Below are positions 53,982-63,171 of a stretch of DNA of 64,000 bases, one piece after another; within the stretch, counting starts at the first letter, position 1; each line of letters begins with the position of its first letter. The notes under the pieces were generated by a model, which ran no database searches, was not told where the DNA came from, and saw nothing but the letters and a program-made list of their open reading frames with translations. Source of the DNA: Anaerolineae bacterium (GTDB lineage: Bacteria; Chloroflexota; Anaerolineae; Aggregatilineales; J027); contig JAJTXY010000001.1 of NCBI GenBank assembly GCA_021463865.1, forward strand, positions 310,001-374,000. The letters run 5' to 3'. A program made the translations under genes and the position numbers.

Positions 53982-54497
53982 CTACCCTCCAAAATCCTCA
54001 GCCGAGATAGGGCGCAATTCACCATCCTTCAAAATATGCACAATCTCAAGGCTAATCTCATCCCCAACAATTTTCAATTGAGGGTCAAGCAGCGAACGGG
54101 CGATTAAATGATGGCGGTGACATTGATCCGGGTCGCCTTCACTGCACATAATCGCCATTCGGCCTGCGTTCGCCTCCACCTCTTGCAGCATAGCAAGCAA
54201 ATCTCGGATACCCGCTTGATACCATTCCTTCTGCATGACCAATCCAAAATCTACTTTGTCATTGGTATAAACACTGGAGTCTTTGGGCCTACCCCCCAGC
54301 GCCTCTCCACGAAAATGATAAGTCATGCCGTATTCGGGCAGGCTACTTTCGAGACGCTTCTTATTAAAATGCGGCGAAAATCGGCTTTGAGGGGCGCTGC
54401 GAATATCCACTAAATCCGTAATCGTGTGTTGTTTCAATAACCCCAAAAAATCATCAAGAGGGTGGTTGCTGTGACCGATGGTGTAAAGCGTGGTCAT
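53982..54497 (-). CDS. DUF488 family protein (paralogue 3)
   Basis: The 171-residue protein starts TTLYTIGHSNHPLDDFLGLL and has DLVDIRSAPQSRFSPHFN, GGRPKDSSVY and AIMCSEGDPDQCHRHHLIARSL. It is nearest to paralogue 2. Its ATG overlaps the stop of endonuclease III (nth) by 4 bases, so the two are translationally coupled. The coupling to a base-excision enzyme makes a nucleic-acid role plausible. Confidence 0.87.
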   Translation of the reverse strand: MTTLYTIGHSNHPLDDFLGLLKQHTITDLVDIRSAPQSRFSPHFNKKRLESSLPEYGMTYHFRGEALGGRPKDSSVYTNDKVDFGLVMQKEWYQAGIRDLLAMLQEVEANAGRMAIMCSEGDPDQCHRHHLIARSLLDPQLKIVGDEISLEIVHILKDGELRPISAEDFGG

Positions 54498-55189
54498 GGT
54501 TTAGGTGCTCGATTCTCCAAATACCAGTTACATATATCTGTTAGCGGACATTTTTCGCAGCGTGGGTCTTTCCATACACAAATCTTCTGCCCATGCCTCA
54601 ACAGGCTCACATGAAAATTAAACAGAATATACGGATCGGCGGGTAGCAGATTCAGCAATAAGGGATGGGCAGCGGTGGGATTCACTTTTGGCCCGATCAA
54701 GCTGACCCGCTGACTCACCCGATGGACATGCGTATCCACAGGCATCACGGGCTTATGAAAACAAAATAGCAGCACTAGCGTGGCGGTTTTGATGCCTACA
54801 CCGGGCAGCGAGGTCAGCCATGCTACGGCTTCTTCGGTGGGGGTATCGCGCAAAAATTCAATATCGGCCTCGCCCCGTTCCGCAATAATCCGGCTGAGGG
54901 TAGCCTGAATATTCGGTGCTTTGACCTCTGGGAAATTCGAGACCTTGATGGCGTCAATCAGTTCATTGAGTGGGGCATCGCGTACTGCCTCCCATGTGTC
55001 AAAACGCCGCCGCATCTCCGCATAAGCAGTCGCTTCATTTTGCTCGGTTGTGCGGTGCGACAGCATCGTGGAGATAAGCTCGTGCATCGGCTCACGGCGC
55101 GGTTTGAGGGGACGTTCCCCATGTAGGGCCACTAATCGCTCATACACCAGCATCGTTTTTGCTTGTAGGGCGGTATTGGTTTTCGGCAT
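54494..55189 (-). CDS. nth: Endonuclease III-family DNA glycosylase/AP lyase
   Basis: The 231-residue protein has the helix-hairpin-helix LPGVGIKTATLVLLFCF with the catalytic Lys. The conserved Asp is in VDTHVHRVSQR, and the 4Fe-4S loop C-x6-C-x2-C-x5-C is in CVWKDPRCEKCPLTDIC. The enzyme removes oxidised pyrimidines and nicks at abasic sites. Length is normal. It is followed with a 4-base overlap by DUF488 paralogue 3. Confidence 0.92.
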   Translation of the reverse strand: MPKTNTALQAKTMLVYERLVALHGERPLKPRREPMHELISTMLSHRTTEQNEATAYAEMRRRFDTWEAVRDAPLNELIDAIKVSNFPEVKAPNIQATLSRIIAERGEADIEFLRDTPTEEAVAWLTSLPGVGIKTATLVLLFCFHKPVMPVDTHVHRVSQRVSLIGPKVNPTAAHPLLLNLLPADPYILFNFHVSLLRHGQKICVWKDPRCEKCPLTDICNWYLENRAPKP

Positions 55190-55261
55190 AGGTCAGGCTT
55201 CCCTGTGCAAATTTTGGGAAATTTTAACCCGCTCCACCCCATCTTTTGAGGGTCAAGTGGC

Positions 55262-56185
55262 CTAATTTGAACGTGGCAAATTTTCCAATATGGTTTGCAA
55301 CCGCTCTGGTAGTGCCGCCTCGAAATTCAATCGCTCACCCGTCACCGGATGGTCAAAACTGATGCGATAGGCATGTAGAAACATGGTCTTGATACGCTGC
55401 TTGCGCGGCCCATAGACCGCATCTCCCACAACCGGACATTCAATGAATGCCAGATGGACGCGGATTTGATGCGTGCGTCCGGTGAGGGGGTGAACATCCA
55501 ACAGGGCGTAGTCGTCATAACGTTCGCGCACCTGAAATTCTGTCACCGATTCTTTACCATCCCGCACCACCGCCATGCGCTTGCGATTTTTGGGGTCGCG
55601 CCCAATTGGGGCATCAATTTTGCCGCGATCCGTCGTCGGGGTGCGTTCGGTCAGCGCGAGATAATGTTTTTCGATGGTGCGGGCCTTAAATTGCGCCATC
55701 AATTTTTCGCGGGTCGGGTCGGTCAAGGCGATGAGAATGACGCCGGATGTTTCTTTGTCTAAGCGATGCACAATCCCGGCGCGGGTTTCATCATCCCCTA
55801 CTGAAGCGGTTTGGGGCCAGCGATGTAGGACGGCATTCACCAATGTGCCATGTTCGTTGCCATAGGCAGGATGCACCACCATGCCAGCCGGTTTATTGAC
55901 GACGGCAAGGTATTCATCTTCATACAACACATCCAGCGCGATATTTTCGGGCAAGACGGGTTGATCGCCTTCAATGGGAGGCAGGGTGACGGTGACACAA
56001 TCATCCTCTTCAAGGCGATAGGCGGGTTTGCTGGTCTCGCTGTTGATCTGTACTTCTCCCGCTTTGATTAATTCTTGAAGACGGGTGCGCGAAAGATCAG
56101 GCAAGCGTGTTGCCAAGACTTTATCCAGCCGTTCGCCCACTTCGGCGGCATCGGCACAAAATTCAAAAATATCGAGTTCTTCCAT
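55262..56185 (-). CDS. rluD: RluD-type 23S rRNA pseudouridine synthase
   Basis: The 307-residue protein has an S4 domain (RLDKVLATRLPDLSRTRLQELI) and the RluA/RluD catalytic motif GIVHRLDKETSGVILIA with the catalytic Asp. GRTHQIRVHLAFI and GDAVYG follow. It converts uridines to pseudouridine in 23S rRNA helix 69 in RluD relatives. The start is ATG 56185, whose A overlaps the TAA stop of the upstream toxin gene (TAATG); the earlier in-frame TTG at 56194 is less plausible. Confidence 0.92.
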   Translation of the reverse strand: MEELDIFEFCADAAEVGERLDKVLATRLPDLSRTRLQELIKAGEVQINSETSKPAYRLEEDDCVTVTLPPIEGDQPVLPENIALDVLYEDEYLAVVNKPAGMVVHPAYGNEHGTLVNAVLHRWPQTASVGDDETRAGIVHRLDKETSGVILIALTDPTREKLMAQFKARTIEKHYLALTERTPTTDRGKIDAPIGRDPKNRKRMAVVRDGKESVTEFQVRERYDDYALLDVHPLTGRTHQIRVHLAFIECPVVGDAVYGPRKQRIKTMFLHAYRISFDHPVTGERLNFEAALPERLQTILENLPRSN

Positions 56186-56631
56186 TATTTCCAATGCTCC
56201 AATACGAAATTTCCCGAAAACGGATTAATGAAACGTACCCCTTCTAGCACTGACCCGGTGTTGAAATCCTCGCTAAAAATGACGGGTATTTGGTTCAGGC
56301 GGGCTGTTGCCCAAATTTGAGCATCCCAATAGGCTATTTGATAAGTTTTTACGCCGCGTAATGCCTCTAGAATAATAAAGGATGTCAATTCCAGAACTGT
56401 CCAACTTTGCACCAATAGCTCAATTTGCCGTGCGGCTTCGTCAACTGTCAAAATCGGATTTTTGCGGCGAGCAGTGGAACTAAAAAACTCTGAGAGACAT
56501 TGAACACTCAAACGACCCCGCCCATTTTCGTGCAGCAACTTTAATACCTCAATGGCCCGAAGTCGTTTTACTGGTTCATTCTTGTCGTGGGCGTAGATCA
56601 ACAAATTGGTATCAATCAGTATCGCGGTCAT
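56185..56631 (-). CDS. VapC-like PIN-domain toxin
   Basis: The 148-residue PIN-domain protein has the N-terminal acidic site ILIDTNLLIYAHD with the catalytic Asp, a Glu in CLSEFFS and the third acidic pair in YWDAQIWATA. PIN toxins are Mg-dependent RNases. Its start overlaps the antitoxin by 20 bases. The stop overlaps the rluD start (TAATG), so rRNA modification is coupled to this toxin transcript. Confidence 0.85.
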   Translation of the reverse strand: MTAILIDTNLLIYAHDKNEPVKRLRAIEVLKLLHENGRGRLSVQCLSEFFSSTARRKNPILTVDEAARQIELLVQSWTVLELTSFIILEALRGVKTYQIAYWDAQIWATARLNQIPVIFSEDFNTGSVLEGVRFINPFSGNFVLEHWK

Positions 56632-56905
56632 AACGACTCAAGCGTTCCTCATAAGCGTCTTCCCGTCGCCATTGGTAGGGAGGTTCACCTGAAGGCCCTT
56701 GCTCATGTAAACCCTCCATAAAAGCTAAGGCTTCTTCCCATGCTTTTGCATCGGGGGGTAGAGCCTGAAACCCTTGTTGGGCATTTTGATCAATAGCCTG
56801 CCGAATGACTTCTGCTTCGCTGACCCCTCTGATTTCTGCCAAATGTTTAATCAGTTCATTTTGGCGTTGCTCAAGGTAGATTTGTTTGCGTATCATGATT
56901 GCCAT
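56612..56905 (-). CDS. Ribbon-helix-helix antitoxin (VapB/CopG-like)
   Basis: The 97-residue protein has an N-terminal ribbon-helix-helix (IRKQIYLEQRQNELIKHLA, then GVSEAEVIRQAI) and an acidic, Glu/Asp-rich C-terminal region that should bind the toxin. The gene begins at ATG 56905, behind AGGAGGT, and is probably autoregulatory. It is the first gene of the transcript with vapC and rluD. Confidence 0.82.
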   Translation of the reverse strand: MAIMIRKQIYLEQRQNELIKHLAEIRGVSEAEVIRQAIDQNAQQGFQALPPDAKAWEEALAFMEGLHEQGPSGEPPYQWRREDAYEERLSRYDRDTD

Positions 56906-56925
56906 AATGACCTCCTATACATCAT

Positions 56926-56954
56926 ATTATACATTACGATATATAGGGCCTCAA
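56926..56954 (-). promoter_or_regulatory. Promoter of the vapBC-rluD operon
   Basis: On the minus strand TTGAGG (56949-56954), a 17-base spacer and TATAAT (56926-56931) form a near-consensus promoter. Two ATGTAT half-sites nearby may be the antitoxin operator. Confidence 0.65.
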
Positions 56955-57024
56955 GATTATCAGCTTGCTGGCAACTTTGTGGTAGACTATCCACCATTAT
57001 CCCGCCAACCAAAGGATTTTTGTG

Positions 57025-57861
57025 ATGGCTCCTCGCATCAATCGTGTTGTCTCCATGACAGAAGCGGCCTCATTGGTACAATCCGGCATCACATTGGGCT
57101 TGGGTGGGGTGACGATGTATCGCCGTCCGGTAGCCTTCGTGCGCGAACTCATCCGCCGTGAGGATCGGCCCAAGAATCTGACCCTATTAAATTTTACATC
57201 CGGCTATGAATCGGATTTGCTGGTGGGGGCGGGGGTTATCCAAAAAACGCGCACCTGTTATTTCGGCCTCGAAATTTTTGGCCTCGCCCCGATGTTTACC
57301 CAAGCGTCGAATCTGGGTGAAATTCAGATTATTGAGGAGACGGAAGCCAGCCTTGCAATGGGCATCCGCGCAACGATGGCCGGGGTCGGATTTATGCCTG
57401 CCTATGCGTGGTTGGGGACGGATTTGCCCAAACTGCGTCCTGATGTCAAAACCGTGCAAGACCCCTACAGCGGCGAGACGTTGATGGCTTTTCCGGCTTT
57501 GTTCTGCGATGTCGCTGTCATTCATGCGCTGGTCGCGGATAAACGGGGCAACGCACAGATTAACCAAAATCGCGGCATTGATATGGAACTGGCAATGATC
57601 GCCAAACAGGTTATTATCACCGCCGAAAAAATCGTGGATGTGCTTGATAAAGACGTGCATATCCCCTCCCCCGTGACGACAGCAGTGGTACATGCGCCGT
57701 TTGGGGCATGGCCGACCTCGTGTTATCCCGATTATCCGGTGGGGGGTGGCGAAATTTTGCGATATATAGATGCCTGCAACGGCGAAGATTTTGAGGGCTA
57801 TTTGGCGACACTATTGAGCGCCGAGTGGGGTCAGCGCGTAATATATTCACACAATGCTTAG
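57025..57861 (+). CDS. CoA-transferase alpha subunit (GctA-like, family I)
   Basis: The 278-residue protein has SMTEAASLVQSGITLGLGG, a family-I alpha subunit opening, and NLTLLNFTSGYESDLLVGAGV. Other features are EETEASLAMGIRATMAGVGF, DVAVIHALVADKRGNAQI and ITAEKIVD. A GTG at 57022 is also possible. The glutaconate-type enzyme is a heterotetramer and needs a beta subunit; the only candidate in the window is at 33209-34027, on the other strand. It diverges from the vapBC operon. Confidence 0.82.
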   Translation: MAPRINRVVSMTEAASLVQSGITLGLGGVTMYRRPVAFVRELIRREDRPKNLTLLNFTSGYESDLLVGAGVIQKTRTCYFGLEIFGLAPMFTQASNLGEIQIIEETEASLAMGIRATMAGVGFMPAYAWLGTDLPKLRPDVKTVQDPYSGETLMAFPALFCDVAVIHALVADKRGNAQINQNRGIDMELAMIAKQVIITAEKIVDVLDKDVHIPSPVTTAVVHAPFGAWPTSCYPDYPVGGGEILRYIDACNGEDFEGYLATLLSAEWGQRVIYSHNA

Positions 57862-57919
57862 TTCTTCCGTCCAAAATCTGACCTATAATTATGCCTATAG
57901 ATTGAGTAGTTGGAGATAA

Positions 57920-59170
57920 ATGGTAATGCGTAGTCAATTCAACAAGGTCGCCAGTCTTGTATTGTTAGTGACATTGACCTTTGGGGCAGGTTACTTTTTC
58001 CGTGATTCACAAGAACCTGCGGTTGCCCAAACAGGTACAAGCCGCGATGAGCTATTTGCGCCGTTCTGGGAATCGTGGGATTTGCTGCATGATAATTATG
58101 TTGACCCCCTTGATGAAGAATCGGATGTTCATCTGATGGAAGCGGCTCTTGATGGAATGCTGACTTCTTTGGGCGACCCGAATATGGGCTATATGGACCC
58201 GGAAACCTCCCAGATGGTTTTTTCAGACCTTTCGGGTGAATTTGAAGGCATCGGCGCGACGGTGCGGAAAGATGAAGAAACCGGCGCTTTGTTGATTGTA
58301 CGTCCTTTACCGGGATCACCTGCGGAGCAAGCGGGGATTTTGCCGGGGGATGAAATTGTCACGGTAGATGGTCAAGACATCACCCAGATGGAACAGGAAG
58401 TCATCATTACCCTTGTGCGTGGGCCAGCCGGAACCGATGTGGTTTTAGGGGTACGACGGGAAGGCAGTGAAGACATCCTCGAAATCACTGTGACACGCGC
58501 CCGTATCAGCCTGCCCAGTGTGGAATTTGATATTTTGGATGGCGACATTGCCTATATCCAACTCTATGATTTTTCACGCGATGCTGGCTCAGAATTGGTG
58601 GAAACCCTGATTGAATCCGATGCTCAAAATCGGACGGGTCTCATTCTTGATCTGCGGGGTAACACGGGTGGTTATCTGGATGTGGCGCTCGAAGTCATGA
58701 GCCAATTTATTGAGTCTGGCCCGATTATGATTGAGCGCGGATCAGGGGATCAAGAACAGATTTATCAAGCCTTTGGGGGTGCATTGGCCCCCACAGTGCC
58801 GATGGTGATTTTGGTAGATGCCAACAGTGCCAGCGCCAGTGAAATTTTAGCCGCGACCTTCCAAGATTTGGGACGGGCAACCGTTGTCGGAACGCAGTCC
58901 TATGGCAAGGGCACCGTCCAAACATGGCGACAGCTTTCTAATGGCGGCGCGGTACGCATCACGATTGCACGCTGGTACACACCCGACGAACGTTCGATTG
59001 ATTTGGTCGGTGTGACGCCCGATATTGTGGTCGAGTTTGAACCGCTCGAACCCGGCACGATTTACAGCTATGACGTAGATAGCCAGTTGCAGGCCGCCAT
59101 TAAAGCGTTGGATGGAGTAGGATTACCCCAAGTCCACCTCCCAATTTCTGGGGGTCTGTGGCATCTGTAG
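57920..59170 (+). CDS. C-terminal processing peptidase (CtpA/S41A)
   Basis: The 416-residue protein has an N-terminal membrane/signal helix (VASLVLLVTLTFGAGYFF), a PDZ domain (~105-180) and an S41 core. The catalytic Ser lies in ANSASASEI and the Lys in QSYGKGTVQTW. GAGDEIVTVDG and RGNTGG motifs are present. Ctp enzymes cleave near the C-terminus of envelope proteins. GGAGAT precedes ATG 57920. It contrasts with the PDZ-less S41 protein at 11037. Confidence 0.93.
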   Translation: MVMRSQFNKVASLVLLVTLTFGAGYFFRDSQEPAVAQTGTSRDELFAPFWESWDLLHDNYVDPLDEESDVHLMEAALDGMLTSLGDPNMGYMDPETSQMVFSDLSGEFEGIGATVRKDEETGALLIVRPLPGSPAEQAGILPGDEIVTVDGQDITQMEQEVIITLVRGPAGTDVVLGVRREGSEDILEITVTRARISLPSVEFDILDGDIAYIQLYDFSRDAGSELVETLIESDAQNRTGLILDLRGNTGGYLDVALEVMSQFIESGPIMIERGSGDQEQIYQAFGGALAPTVPMVILVDANSASASEILAATFQDLGRATVVGTQSYGKGTVQTWRQLSNGGAVRITIARWYTPDERSIDLVGVTPDIVVEFEPLEPGTIYSYDVDSQLQAAIKALDGVGLPQVHLPISGGLWHL

Positions 59171-59190
59171 GATGAATTTACGGCATTTTT

Positions 59191-59231
59191 ACAATCACCG
59201 CGTAGAATTATTTGAGTTATGTGGTGATTGT
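59191..59231 (+). promoter_or_regulatory. Inverted repeat before the YugP-like gene
   Basis: ACAATCACC (59191-59199) and GGTGATTGT (59223-59231) form a perfect 9-bp inverted repeat with a 23-base spacer, 24 bases before the start of the next gene. It is comparable in form to the one at 23921-23986. It may be an operator or a leader hairpin. Confidence 0.4.
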
Positions 59232-59254
59232 GAACTGGGAGTGTGAGGTGAACG

Positions 59255-59947
59255 ATGTTTTTTGACCCAGCCTATTTTATGTGTGTATTGATTCCCACCC
59301 TTATCTTGAGTGGGGCAGCACAAATGGCGGTTCGTGGGGCCTATAGCAAGTGGAGTCAGCGTGCCAATGCCAGTAATGCAACAGGCGCAGATGTAGCCCG
59401 TCATTTGATTCGCTCGTATGGTTTTGAGGTCAATTTACAAGAGACCCCGCAAGAACTCGGCGATCATTTTGATCCGCGTTCCGGCGTAGTGCGTCTCTCT
59501 TCAAAGGTGGGGCGACAGCCATCCGTTGCTTCCATGGCAATTGCTGCGCACGAGTTTGGGCATGTGCAGCAGTATCAGCAAAACAGCCCCTTGATTGCGG
59601 CGCGTGGGTTTGTCCTGCCTGTGGCTCAATACGGTGGTGGTCTTTCAATTTTTGTAATTATCGCCGGATTGATGCTGAATCTTTCGGGTCTAGCATGGCT
59701 TGGTGTCTTGCTTTTTGCGGCGGCGACCCTGTTTTCGGTTCTGACGCTGCCGATTGAACTAGATGCCAGCCGTCGGGCCATGAAGATGTTAGAAGAACAA
59801 GGGATGCTGCGAACCTCCGAAGATCGCAGCGGGGCACAGTCGGTTTTACGGGCCGCCGCGTTCACGTATCTGGCTGCCATGATCGGCTCAGTGTTAAACT
59901 TGCTTTACTATGCCATGCTGGTGTCTGGTATGAGCCGCCGCGATTAG
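59255..59947 (+). CDS. YugP-like membrane zinc metallopeptidase
   Basis: The 230-residue protein has a membrane helix at the N-terminus, the HEFGH zinc motif in AIAAHEFGHVQQY (~residue 109) and two or three C-terminal membrane helices. The PIELDASRRAMKML helix after helix 3 is a conserved YugP feature. YugP proteins are predicted membrane proteases of unknown substrate. It follows ctpA, giving two membrane proteases in a row. Confidence 0.85.
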   Translation: MFFDPAYFMCVLIPTLILSGAAQMAVRGAYSKWSQRANASNATGADVARHLIRSYGFEVNLQETPQELGDHFDPRSGVVRLSSKVGRQPSVASMAIAAHEFGHVQQYQQNSPLIAARGFVLPVAQYGGGLSIFVIIAGLMLNLSGLAWLGVLLFAAATLFSVLTLPIELDASRRAMKMLEEQGMLRTSEDRSGAQSVLRAAAFTYLAAMIGSVLNLLYYAMLVSGMSRRD

Positions 59948-59970
59948 GCTCGGCTCACTGAACTTTGCAG

Positions 59971-60006
59971 AACGCCATTGTCTAGTGTTAGCAGTGGCGT
60001 TTTTTG
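59971..60006 (+). terminator. Terminator after the YugP-like gene
   Basis: AACGCCATTG (59971-59980) pairs with CAGTGGCGTT (59992-60001) with one mismatch, followed by TTTTT. Confidence 0.75.
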
Positions 60007-60097
60007 ATTGGGCACTTCGTTGTGGGGATGCCGTTCTTGATTTATAATCTGCCCGCACTTGCATTCATTCCCTGAACTGAATATGAGGTTAACACGC

Positions 60098-63000
60098 ATG
60101 GCGAACCCCAAAGCGTTGTCTTTCCAAGATGTTGTAATGAAACTAGACCAATTTTGGGCTGAACAGGGGTGTTTGCTTTGGCAGCCCTATAACATTCAAG
60201 TCGGGGCTGGTACGAACAACCCCGCAACCCTGCTGCGTGTGCTGGGGCCAGAGCCGTGGTGGGTGGCCTATATTGAGCCAAGCATCCGGCCTGATGATGG
60301 TCGCTATGCGGAAAATCCCAACCGTATGCAGTCTTTTTATCAATATCAGGTCATTCTCAAACCCGATCCCGGCAATCCCCAAGAAATTTATCTAAAAAGC
60401 CTAGAAGCCATCGGTATTGACCCCCGTCAGCATGACATCCGTTTTGTCGAAGATAACTGGGAAAGCCCCGCTCTCGGTGCATGGGGCTTGGGCTGGGAGG
60501 TCTGGCTAGATGGGCAAGAAATTACCCAATTTACCTATTTTCAGCAGGCAGGTGGCATGACGCTTGACCCGGTTTCCGTCGAAATCACCTATGGCGTTGA
60601 GCGTATCGTATTGGCCTTGCAAGATGTGGCCGCGGTGTGGGATATACGGTTTGCGTCGGGCGTGACCTATGGCGACCTGTACCGCGAAAGTGAAATTGAA
60701 CACTGCCGCTATTATTTTGAAATCGGTGATGTACAGGGTCTCAAACAAACCTACGAAATCTACTCCAGTGAGCATAAACGGGCGCTCGAAGCTGGGGCGT
60801 TGATTCCAGCCTATGATTATGTGTTGAAATGTTCGCACCTGTTTAATGTCTTGGATACACGCGGGGCAATTGGTGTAACCGAACGCGCCTATTATTTCCG
60901 CCGAATGCGTGATATGACCCGCAATGTTGCCAAAGCCTTTGTTGAACAGCGTGAGCAAATGGGCTATCCGCTACTGCAACGCAAAACCCCTTGGACAATC
61001 AAGCCGGAGGAAAAATTCACCATCACCTCCATGTCACAGCCAGCCAAACCTGCGGATGTGCTATTAGAAATCGGCGTGGAAGAAATGCCGTATGGGGATG
61101 TGGCGACAGGAATTGAACAACTCAAGGCCCAAGTTCCGGCTCTATTAGGTAATCTCTTTTTGGAGCACTCCGGGGTGGAGGTTTATGGCACACCGCGCCG
61201 CCTCGCTGTCTTGGTACGTCAGATGGCAACCCATCAAACCACTCGTACTATTGAGGCCAAAGGCCCACCCGTCAGCCGCGCCTTTGATGACAAGGGCAAC
61301 CCCACCAAAGCTGCCGAAGGATTTGCCAAAGGGCAGGGTGTTCTGTTGAGTGATTTGCAGCGTAAATTCATTGATGGCGGGGAATATATTGTCGCGAATG
61401 TGACCCACGATGGTCAACCCGCGATGGAAGTGCTGGCAAAGGCCTTACCAGAACTCATTGCTAATATCAAATTTGATAAGTCCATGCGCTGGAATAGGTC
61501 GGGGATTGCCTTTTCCCGCCCAATTCGCTGGCTGGTGGGCTTGTATGGCGATCAAGTAATTGCCTTTAATTATGCGGATGTCCATTCAGGCAAAACCAGT
61601 CGCGGCTTGCGTCCACTGGGGTCGCCTGAAATCCCTTTGAAGGATGCAGCCAGTTATTTGGAAACCCTCAAAGCCAATGGCATCACGCTTGACTCTGAAC
61701 AACGACGCGAAATCATTTGGCAGCAGGTGATTGCGCTGGCAAACGAGGTCGGTGGTAAGGTGGCGGAAGACCCCGGTTTGTTGGATGAGGTCGTCAATCT
61801 TATCGAACAGCCGACGGTGCTGCGTGGGGAATTTGACAAGAAATTCCTTGATCTGCCACGTGAAGTGCTAGTGACAGTGATGCGGAAACATCAGCGGTAT
61901 TTCGCAGTAGAAGATGAACACGGTCAACTCCTGCCCTATTTCCTTGCTGTGCGGAATGGGGATGATTTGCATCTTGATAAGGTCACGCACGGCAATGAGC
62001 ATGTCTTGGTGGCCCGTTTTAGTGACGCGGTCTACTTCTTTAACTCGGATCGTGAGCAACCGCTCGAAAGTTATTTGCCCCGCCTCGGTACGCTGACCTT
62101 CCAAGAAAAACTAGGTTCGATGCTCGATAAAAACAACCGTGTTGCAACGATGGTTGACCCCTTTGGCGAACTGCTCGGTGCGGCGGTTGATGTCATGCCG
62201 ATTGTACGGCGTGCTGCCCAACTTGCCAAAGCTGACCTTGCAACTCAGATGGTGGTCGAAATGACCTCGCTGCAAGGGGTGATGGGTCGGATTTATGCCA
62301 CATTGGGTGGTGAGTCACCGGAAGTCGCCAACGCCATTTTCCAACACTGGCTGCCGCGTAGTGCCGATGATATTTTGCCCAGCGGCGCACCGGGGATTCT
62401 ATTGGCCCTGTTAGATCGTTTGGATAGCCTTGTCGGATTGTTTGCAGTCGGCCTTGCCCCAACCGCTAGTGCTGATCCCTTTGCACTGCGTCGGGCTGCG
62501 TTGGGGGTTATCCAAATTTTGCTGGATCAGCGGCTGGAGCTTGATTTGCGCGATGCCATTCAACTTGTTGCACGCTATCAGCCAGTGGATGTCAGCGATG
62601 AGGCGAAGGCCGCCGTTATGGAATTTATCATTGGACGTCTGCGGGTATGGCTGGTTGAACAAGGACAGCCGCGTGATGTAATTGAAGCGGTCTTGGCAGA
62701 ACAGGGCCATAATCCCGTGCGTACTGTGACGGCGGTTCATGAACTGCGCCAATGGACAGAGCATGAAGATTGGGCCGGAATTTTGGACAGCTATGCGCGA
62801 TGTGTGCGTATCAGTCGGGATAAACCGACCTATACCCTGCACCCCGAAAAATTCACCCTTGAGGCTGAAAAAGCCCTGTTTGAAGCCTATTTCACCTATA
62901 ACCGCCGCCTGCACCCGATTGAACATAATGTGGGCCGTTTCTTGGCGACCTTCATCAACATGGTGCCCGCCATTACCGACTTCTTTAAGGAAGTCATGGT

Positions 63001-63106
63001 TATGGATGAAAATCAGGCCGTGCGTGAAAACCGCCTTGCGTTGCTGCAACATATCGCGGCAATGGCGCATGGTCGGGCTGATTTAAGCAAATTGCAAGGG
63101 TTCTAG
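60098..63106 (+). CDS. glyQS: Glycyl-tRNA synthetase, fused alpha-beta type (GlyQS)
   Basis: The 1002-residue protein starts at ATG 60098; an earlier in-frame TTG at 60059 is unlikely. Residues ~1-290 are the GlyQ alpha subunit ([46 protein letters not shown], motif 2-like FRRM). A short linker leads to the GlyS beta subunit (~320-1002) with [12 protein letters not shown], the HD-like core MRKHQRYF and the anticodon-binding end. It attaches glycine to tRNA-Gly. In E. coli the two chains are separate genes. A fusion is seen in Chlamydia and some other bacteria. Confidence 0.95.
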   Translation: MANPKALSFQDVVMKLDQFWAEQGCLLWQPYNIQVGAGTNNPATLLRVLGPEPWWVAYIEPSIRPDDGRYAENPNRMQSFYQYQVILKPDPGNPQEIYLKSLEAIGIDPRQHDIRFVEDNWESPALGAWGLGWEVWLDGQEITQFTYFQQAGGMTLDPVSVEITYGVERIVLALQDVAAVWDIRFASGVTYGDLYRESEIEHCRYYFEIGDVQGLKQTYEIYSSEHKRALEAGALIPAYDYVLKCSHLFNVLDTRGAIGVTERAYYFRRMRDMTRNVAKAFVEQREQMGYPLLQRKTPWTIKPEEKFTITSMSQPAKPADVLLEIGVEEMPYGDVATGIEQLKAQVPALLGNLFLEHSGVEVYGTPRRLAVLVRQMATHQTTRTIEAKGPPVSRAFDDKGNPTKAAEGFAKGQGVLLSDLQRKFIDGGEYIVANVTHDGQPAMEVLAKALPELIANIKFDKSMRWNRSGIAFSRPIRWLVGLYGDQVIAFNYADVHSGKTSRGLRPLGSPEIPLKDAASYLETLKANGITLDSEQRREIIWQQVIALANEVGGKVAEDPGLLDEVVNLIEQPTVLRGEFDKKFLDLPREVLVTVMRKHQRYFAVEDEHGQLLPYFLAVRNGDDLHLDKVTHGNEHVLVARFSDAVYFFNSDREQPLESYLPRLGTLTFQEKLGSMLDKNNRVATMVDPFGELLGAAVDVMPIVRRAAQLAKADLATQMVVEMTSLQGVMGRIYATLGGESPEVANAIFQHWLPRSADDILPSGAPGILLALLDRLDSLVGLFAVGLAPTASADPFALRRAALGVIQILLDQRLELDLRDAIQLVARYQPVDVSDEAKAAVMEFIIGRLRVWLVEQGQPRDVIEAVLAEQGHNPVRTVTAVHELRQWTEHEDWAGILDSYARCVRISRDKPTYTLHPEKFTLEAEKALFEAYFTYNRRLHPIEHNVGRFLATFINMVPAITDFFKEVMVMDENQAVRENRLALLQHIAAMAHGRADLSKLQGF

Positions 63107-63171
63107 TCTGAATATTTAAGAGGGTGGGTCGAGTGGCCTGCCCTTTTATTTTGGATAAACAAGGAAAAGAT

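Noticed and set aside
62411-63070. 219-residue minus-strand frame opposite glyQS
   Set aside because: It lies wholly inside the beta-subunit coding region and has no independent support.
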